DNA from: Populus alba
Lineage: Eukaryota; Streptophyta; Magnoliopsida; Malpighiales; Salicaceae
NCBI RefSeq assembly: GCF_005239225.2
Contig: NC_133295.1
Span: forward strand, 2,604,001-2,668,000
Direction: 5' to 3'
Length of the DNA stretch: 64,000 nucleotides
The position numbers and the translations under genes were made by a program. The notes under the pieces were generated by a model. The model ran no database searches. It saw only the letters and a list, made by a program, of their open reading frames with translations, and was not told the origin of the DNA. The stretch's first letter is position 1. Every line of letters starts with the position of its first letter. Below, in pieces: positions 58,253 through 64,000 of this stretch.

Positions 58253-61200
58253 ATGGACTCTCCTCCTGCTGCCGTCGTTGCCATCTCTCCTTCCACCGAT
58301 GCTGCAACATCACCGGCCAGCCATCCTCCTGCTGCTGGCCGAGAACAACTTCCTCATGTGTTTGATTCTTCTTCTCATGATTCTGTCGTTCCTTTGCCTC
58401 TTATGGGAACACACACTTCAACAATGGTTCCTCTATCAAACACCCACCAAATTGTGTCGTTGAAACTTACGAACACAAACTATCTCTATTGGAGAATGCA
58501 GATGAAGCTATATCTCTTTGGTCAAGGTGTTTTTTACTTTGTTGATGGCTCATTGCCGTGTCCTTCATCTCATATGATTAATGCTTCGGCTGGTTCTTCC
58601 TCTGCCATCAGCCCTTCTTTTCTTTGTTGGAAGCAACAAGATCAACTTATTTTGAGTGCTCTACTCTCCTCTCTCTCCGTGGATGTGTTGCATCTTGTAG
58701 TAGATTGTTCTACTTCACATTGTGTTTGGCGCATGCTTGAGAAGGCACTTGCCTCTCCATCTAATTCCTGAATCATGCAACTACATGGCTCCTTTCAAGA
58801 CCTTCGGCAAGGTGATGCATCCGTTAGTATGTATATGCAGCAAGCCAAATCGTTATTTGATGAATTGGCTGCTGCTGGTCGCCCAATGTCTCTTGAAGAT
58901 TTCAATCTCTATGTGTTTCGTGGCCTTCGCGGTGAGTTCAAAGACTTGGTAACTAGCCTCATAACCAAGGCCGAATCGCTATCGTATGCTGATCTTCATA
59001 GCCATCTCCTTACCCATGAGTTTCAACACAAGAATTCTTTTCACTCCATGGTTGTCGGTTCATCCTCTTCACCTCTGATGTCTTCTTCTTCTCTGCCGCA
59101 GCAGCCACCATTGTTGCCAACACCTTAGATTTCTGCTCATCTTGTCATGACTAATCACAGACGAAACAGGGGACGTTATAGGTGTAATTGGCGTCCCAGC
59201 AACAATCAATTTCAGGCCCAAAACAGAGGCCACTCTATTGCAGATTGGAGGCAGAATCAATGGTAAAACAAGCGCACTTCTGCTGCAGATTTCAGGTTGC
59301 ATCAGGGGCAGTGGTCTGGACATATACGCTGCCAAGTATGTTCCAATCTTGGCCATTCAGCTCTTCAATGCTCTCAGTTTCGCAGCAGCACACAACAACC
59401 CTCTGCTCACCTTGCTGTTGCAAATGATTCTGCTGCAACGACTTGGTTTCCCGACACCGGCGCGAATCAACACGTGACGCCTGACCTTGCAACTCTATCT
59501 GATTCTGCTCCTTATCTTGGTAATGGTTTCTTGCATGTTGGTGATGATAAGGCCCTTGACATATCCCATGTTGGACATACTACTTTATATTCCCCAAAAC
59601 GCTTGTTTACATTAACTAATGTTCTTCGTGTTCCTCACATTACCAAACCGTTGTTATCTGTTCAGAAATTATGAAGTGATAATCATGTTTATTTTGAATT
59701 TCACGATTCTGTGTTTTATGTGAAGGATCTCGTCACCAAGGAAGTTCTTCTTTCCGGTCGAAGTCATGATGGTCTTTATGTTCTCTCCGAGTCTTCGGCA
59801 ACGTCAGTTCCTCAAGCTTTTTGGTCTCCTTGCATTTCTGCGACTGCCGATCTGTGGCATCGTCGTTTAGATCATCCAACTCCTCGCATTCTAAATTTTT
59901 TAGTTTCCAATAATAAAATTATTTGTACGTCTAGACGATCTTTTACTCAATGTCAAGCATGTCCTTTAGGAAAGTCATCTTGTTTGTCATTACGACCGAC
60001 GGGTCACAAAACTTCTACCCCACTTGAATTAATTTTTAGTGATGTTTGGGCCCCTGCTCCAATGTTTTCTTCTTATGGTTTTCGTTATTTTGTTATCTTT
60101 GTTGATGCGCACACTAAATATATCTGGTATTATCCGCTTATTGCGAAATCTAATGTATTTTCCACGTTTCAACGTTTTCAGACACTTGTTGAGCATCAGT
60201 TTTCTCATAAATTAAATTTGTTCAAACTGATTGGGGTGTTGAATATCGAAAATTAAATAAATTTTTTCAAACCATTGGTATTCATCATCAATTAATTTGT
60301 CCTCATACCCATGAACAAAATGGCACAGTTGAACGTCGTCATGGATATATTGTCGAAACTGGCCTAACCCTTTTAGGCCAGTGTAATGCCCCATTGTGTT
60401 TTTAGAACTATGCTATGGAATCATCGGTATATCTTATTAATTGCATGTCTACTCATGTTCTTCAAAATAAATCTCCTTTTGCGTGTTTGTTTCATCGCAC
60501 TCCTGATTATAACTTCCTACGTACATTTGGGTGTCTTTGTTTTCTATTTTTACGTCCATATCATGCTCATAAATTAGATTTTCGATCTTCTCCTTGTGTG
60601 TTTTTAGGCTATAGCTCGTCTCATCTTGGTTATCGGTGTCTTGATTTAGAGTCCGGTCGTGTCTATGTCTCCTGTCATGTTCGTTTTCATGAATGTGTCT
60701 TTCATTTTACAAAGTCTAAACAGGTAACAACACCCCAAGTTCCCACCACTCCACCTACTTATCTTCCATCCTTGTATGCCCCTTCCTGTTTTCAGCCTAT
60801 TCCTTCCCAAATTGGCAGAAAACACAACCCATATTTGCCCCTTACCGCACCTCCCCAGCTTGCCCCCTTACCCGTTGATTCAGCTGACCCTACCTCACCA
60901 CCCCACACAGCCATATTGTCACCACGTGCTTGTCTTTCCAATGATTATTGTGCAGGAACAGGTTCTGAATTGCAGGGTTCAGTAGAGGCACAACCCAGCA
61001 CCTCCCCGGCTTCACCTCCTGGTCTGCAACTTTGTGTTGATCTCTCCTCTTATCCTCTTCAGCACATTCCAGGTACAGGTACTGTTACTCCATGTCCGAC
61101 TGCTCCTAAACACCCCATGGTTCTTCATCCGAGACAGCCCAAAACAACTCTGACCACCACCACGACAGCCATACCTGCTGCCTCCTTCAGTCAGGTAGCT

Positions 61201-62748
61201 TCTCCTCCCTCGCATGAGCCACTTATTTTTCCTGATGCTAACAGATATGAGGCGTGGCATAATGCTATGCATGAGGAAATTCAGGCCTTACGCGCAAACA
61301 GAACATGGACTTTAGTGTTGTTTCATCCGTCCATAAATGTTGTTGATAGCCGATGGGTCTACAAAATTAAACGCAGATCTGATGGTAGCATTGAGAGGTA
61401 TAAGGCGCGCCTGGTTGCTAGGGGCTTCACTCAGCAAGAAGGTATTGATTACTCAGAAACTTTTAGTCCTGTTATCAAACAGGCAACGGTACGCTTAGTG
61501 TTCTCCATTGCAGTTTCGAGTGGTTGGAAAATTCATCAGCTTGACATTCATAATGCATTTCTAAATGGAGTCCTTGATGAAGAGGTTTACATGAAACAAC
61601 CTCCAGGTTTTGTTGATTCTGCTCTCCCAGGTCATGTATGTCGATTGCATAAATCTCTATATGGGTTAAAACAGGCTCCGCGGGCCTGGTACACTCGTCT
61701 GAATGACTTCCTCTTATCCATTGGTTTTCATGCTTCTAAAGTGGATACCTCATTGTTTATCTTCTCGGTTGGTAGCGATATTTGTTATCTTTTGGTTTAT
61801 GTTGATGATATTATGCTTACAGGTAATAATGGTATTCTGCTACAACGCCTCATTCAGCTACTGAGCTCAGAATTTAAACTTCGGGATTTGGGTGATGTTC
61901 ATTATTTTTTAGGTATTGAAGTGCAGTGTACTGGTCTGGGACTTATGCTTTGCCAACATAAGTATACACTTGACATCCTCACACGAGCTGGTATGTTATC
62001 CTGTAAATCAGTTGATACTCCTATTTTAGCATCCAAAGCCACCATTATGCCGGATCCATTGTTTTCTGATGCTACTCGTTTTCAGTAACTTGTTGGTGCT
62101 CTCCAATATCTCACTTTCACACGCCCGGATATTTGCTTTGTTGTTAACCAGGTCTGTCAGTTTATGCATGCTCCTACAGAATCTCATTGGGCGGCAGTGA
62201 AACGCATCTTGCGTTATCTTCGTGGTACGGCATCACATGGTTTACATATTACTCGCAGCTCTTCTTTTGCTTTACATGGTTTTACAAATGCAGATTGGGC
62301 ACGTAGTATTGAGGATAGAAAGTCTACAGGTGGTTACTTTGTGTTCTTTGGTCAAATGTCGATTTCGTGGAAATCGAGTAAGCAACGCACTGTTGCTCGT
62401 TCTTCGACAGAAGCTGAGTACAAAGCCTTAGCCGATGGCACGGCTGAAGTTATCTGGCTTCAGTACTTGTTAACGGATCTTCAGATTCCGACTGCTTCTG
62501 CCCCTATTAACTGGTGTGACAACCTTGGTGCCACGTATTTGTCTGCAAACCCGGTATTTCATGCTCGCACAAAACATATTGAGATTGATTATCATTTTGT
62601 CCGAGATAGAGTTGCGAAGAAGGAGATTCAGATTCGTTTTATTTCCTCTCAGGATCAACTTGCCGATGTCTTCACTAAGCCACTTCCTGCTTCTTCGTTT
62701 ACTGCTTTTAGATTCAAGCTTCGGGTTGATCCTCCACCCTCAGCTTGA
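58253..62748 (+). pseudogene. Copia gag-pol polyprotein, broken by stops and one frameshift
   Basis: The ATG at 58253 starts Gag (KLTNTNYLYWRMQMKLYLFG). A zinc knuckle CQVCSNLGHSALQC lies near 59325. Protease (FPDTGA, about 59450), the integrase HHCC finger (WHRRLDH... CQAC) and the catalytic core follow to about 60400. RT has the YVDD box near 61800, and RNase H (about 62280-62600, [10 protein letters not shown]) ends at TGA 62746. In-frame stops are TGA 58769, TAG 59126, TAA 59264, TGA 59672, TAG 60403 and TAA 62086. A one-base loss near 60214 moves the frame within the integrase. At least three of the stops are one C-to-T or G-to-A change from the expected codon. It cannot make a full polyprotein. 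Confidence 0.93.
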
Positions 62749-62755
62749 GGGGGCG
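62744..62755 (+). other. Polypurine tract of copia element
   Basis: cttgagggggcg ends directly at the 3' LTR start. It overlaps the stop codon of the pol frame. Confidence 0.75.
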
Positions 62756-62900
62756 TATTATAGAATGTAACTATATAGGAAATATTGTAGTCATATTCTT
62801 ATGTGGTAACCTCCACCTTTACTATTGTATATTGTCCTACTCATATATATAGAAAGGGTTGGCTAACTATTAGGTTAAGCCTCCTAATTATTTCTCAACT
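62756..62900 (+). repeat. 3' LTR of copia element
   Basis: 145 bp, same termini as the 5' LTR, followed by TCTTG. Confidence 0.95.
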
Positions 62901-62905
62901 TCTTG

Positions 62906-63017
62906 AAAGCTAGATCTTAAAAGTTGATTAAATAGTGTTACTTTTTGGATGTTTTTACAAATAAATGATTGAACAAACCTCGGCAAGCTCATCATATCGG
63001 GCCAAATTCTAAACTTT
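62906..63017 (+). repeat. Dispersed-repeat remainder
   Basis: Continues the interrupted unit (aaagctagatcttaaaagttg, tagtgttactttttggatg; compare 14255-14385) up to the junction with the SFT2-derived DNA at about 63017. Confidence 0.65.
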
Positions 63018-63060
63018 TTGTTCGCAATACTAATTATTTGCCCAGTTTGAGCTGTTTCAG

Positions 63061-63139
63061 GTACAGCCTGAGCTATACTCCTTTTGCTCGGAGAATGATG
63101 TCTAATTTGATGATCCGATTATGCGACACTGAGTTATAG
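63061..63139 (+). pseudogene. SFT2 last exon, orphan copy
   Basis: An exon 6 equivalent after an intact acceptor (ctgtttcag|GTACAG). It reads YSLSYTPFARRMMSNLMI and ends RLCDTEL, with Ile to Thr and Val to Met relative to the other copies. Exons 1-5 are absent upstream, where the 1-kb repeat and the copia element lie, so it cannot make SFT2. Confidence 0.9.
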
Positions 63140-63602
63140 CTAGTGCAAAGTCAAGGAGAGTGATAAACTGAGAGATTCTTGAAGCCTTGGCCGTCGGCAC
63201 TTGACCTCAAAGTTTGGCAATTCTGATTGTTGAATTGGCAGCATAACATAAGCTGTAGGTTTTTCAACTTACACACACACGAAGACCAACTGTTTCCTTG
63301 ATCATTTCAACTTGAAATCATTTGCTCCTAGCGATCCATTTCATTTTGAATAAGCTTTTATCTTCTTTTTTATTTATTAAATCTTATAGGAGATAGACAA
63401 GAGAACTAAGAAAATTATATACGTAAAGAGTAAAGACTGAAAAGGAGCCAATATTTTTGCAGAATGCATTGATTAGACGAGGACCATTCTAACTTTAGTT
63501 TTTTGGTCCTCCATGCAGTGATGCAGATAAGGGATTCAAGAGTTGAATTCACAGAGAATATATATGAGCTTTTTCTAGTCAAAACGGGATTAACAACTGA
63601 AA

Positions 63603-63713
63603 TGGGCCAAAATTAGTGAAAGACGTAATCCATTTAGGCCTGGCAAACAACGTCCCAGTTGAACACTAAACCCTAACGTTAGGTATTATACTTTCCTCCA
63701 AGAGGTATAAATA
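63603..63713 (+). promoter_or_regulatory. Promoter-like module, copy 3
   Basis: TGGGCC 63603-63608, AAACCCTAA 63668-63676 and TATAAATA 63706-63713, spaced nearly as in copy 1. Confidence 0.5.
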
Positions 63714-63748
63714 CGAAATATGGACAAGGAATCTCGCATGTCTTAAAG

Positions 63749-63880
63749 ATGGGAAAGACAAAAGGTGTCTCATATCAGTTTGCCAGCTCATTAGAGGTTA
63801 AAAACGATAAAGACATTTTTCCACATCCACGTTTTAGGCTTTTAGCCACATGTGTGAAATCATTAATGGCAGACACCTAA
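63749..63880 (+). CDS. Small 43-codon ORF behind the module (copy 3)
   Basis: Same frame and length as 10600-10731 (starts MGKTKGVSYQF, ends ...LMADT). Unrecognised; a ribosomal-protein first exon is only a guess. Confidence 0.25.
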   Translation: MGKTKGVSYQFASSLEVKNDKDIFPHPRFRLLATCVKSLMADT

Positions 63881-64000
63881 AAACACATTGACTAGTGATA
63901 GATACCAACCACTTGATAGACTGTCTTCAATACTATTAAATCTTTCTGTTCAAGTAGACGATGCTGTCATCAGTACCAGCAACTACCTATTTACTTTTTG

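Larger units (their letters stand above)
58036..62900 (+). mobile_element. Ty1/copia LTR retrotransposon, complete structure, coding inactive
   Basis: A 4,865-bp element flanked by the target duplication TCTTG (58031-58035 and 62901-62905). It has 145-bp LTRs, a primer site TGGTATCAGAGCC (initiator tRNA-Met type) right after the 5' LTR, and a purine tract (cttgagggggcg) before the 3' LTR. The gene order protease, integrase, RT, RNase H is the copia order. The LTR ends are TA...CT rather than TG...CA. The LTRs differ at three sites that I can see. Confidence 0.96.
63018..64000 (+). repeat. Third, truncated copy of the SFT2 3' segment
   Basis: It matches about 10068-10850 and 56365-57110. The match starts abruptly at ttgttcgcaatact inside SFT2 intron 5 and runs to the window edge. 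A stretch of ~230 bases (about 63194-63430) is absent from the other two copies. Confidence 0.9.

Noticed and set aside
58083..58463. A 126-codon Leu-rich frame at the copia 5' end
   Set aside because: It is out of frame with Gag and starts in the LTR; the Gag frame from 58253 has the family motifs.

Overview
The window looks like a repeat-rich stretch of a eudicot nuclear genome, most likely Populus or another Salicaceae. The evidence is AT-rich intergenic DNA, introns with plant-type GT/AG borders, two DUF247 (UPF0481) genes of a plant-only family, a plant SFT2-like gene, Ty1/copia and Tat/Ogre-like LTR elements, and a RICESLEEPER-type hAT transposase. The genus is inferred from overall look, not from a search.

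Layout. Positions 1 to about 11,120 and 46,345 to about 57,415 are two copies of one segmental duplication in the same orientation. Each holds the 3' part of a dead hAT transposase, Helitron-like ends and a six-exon SFT2-like vesicle-transport gene. Copy 1 of the gene (6119-10185) has two compensating frameshifts in exon 1 and a lost splice donor (GT to CT) after exon 5. Copy 2 (52420-56483) is open throughout but has Leu to His in a membrane helix. A third, truncated copy (last SFT2 exon plus downstream DNA) runs from 63,018 off the right edge. A promoter-like module (TGGGCC, AAACCCTAA, TATAAATA) lies downstream of each SFT2 copy, and a fourth relic is at about 26,240-26,485.

Between the two big copies are: arrays of a dispersed repeat of about 1 kb (12.6-14.3, 16.4-18.0, 24.6-26.2 kb); DUF247 gene 1 (exons at 21138-21253 and 22046-23342); a solo LTR in minus orientation (27048-28731); a 10,331-bp non-autonomous LTR element with 2.2-kb nearly identical LTRs and the target duplication ATTTA (30389-40719); and DUF247 gene 2 (42780-44324), in which a 22-residue segment is tandemly quadruplicated.

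Right of copy 2, a 4,865-bp Ty1/copia element (58036-62900) has 145-bp LTRs with non-canonical TA...CT termini, the target duplication TCTTG, and a gag-pol frame broken by six stops and one frameshift. It sits in a copy of the 1-kb repeat next to the third SFT2 fragment.

No operon-like or pathway cluster is present. The host genes (SFT2-like, two DUF247) are independent, and the main story is duplication, transposon insertion and gene decay. I saw no tRNA, rRNA, CRISPR or organellar insert.
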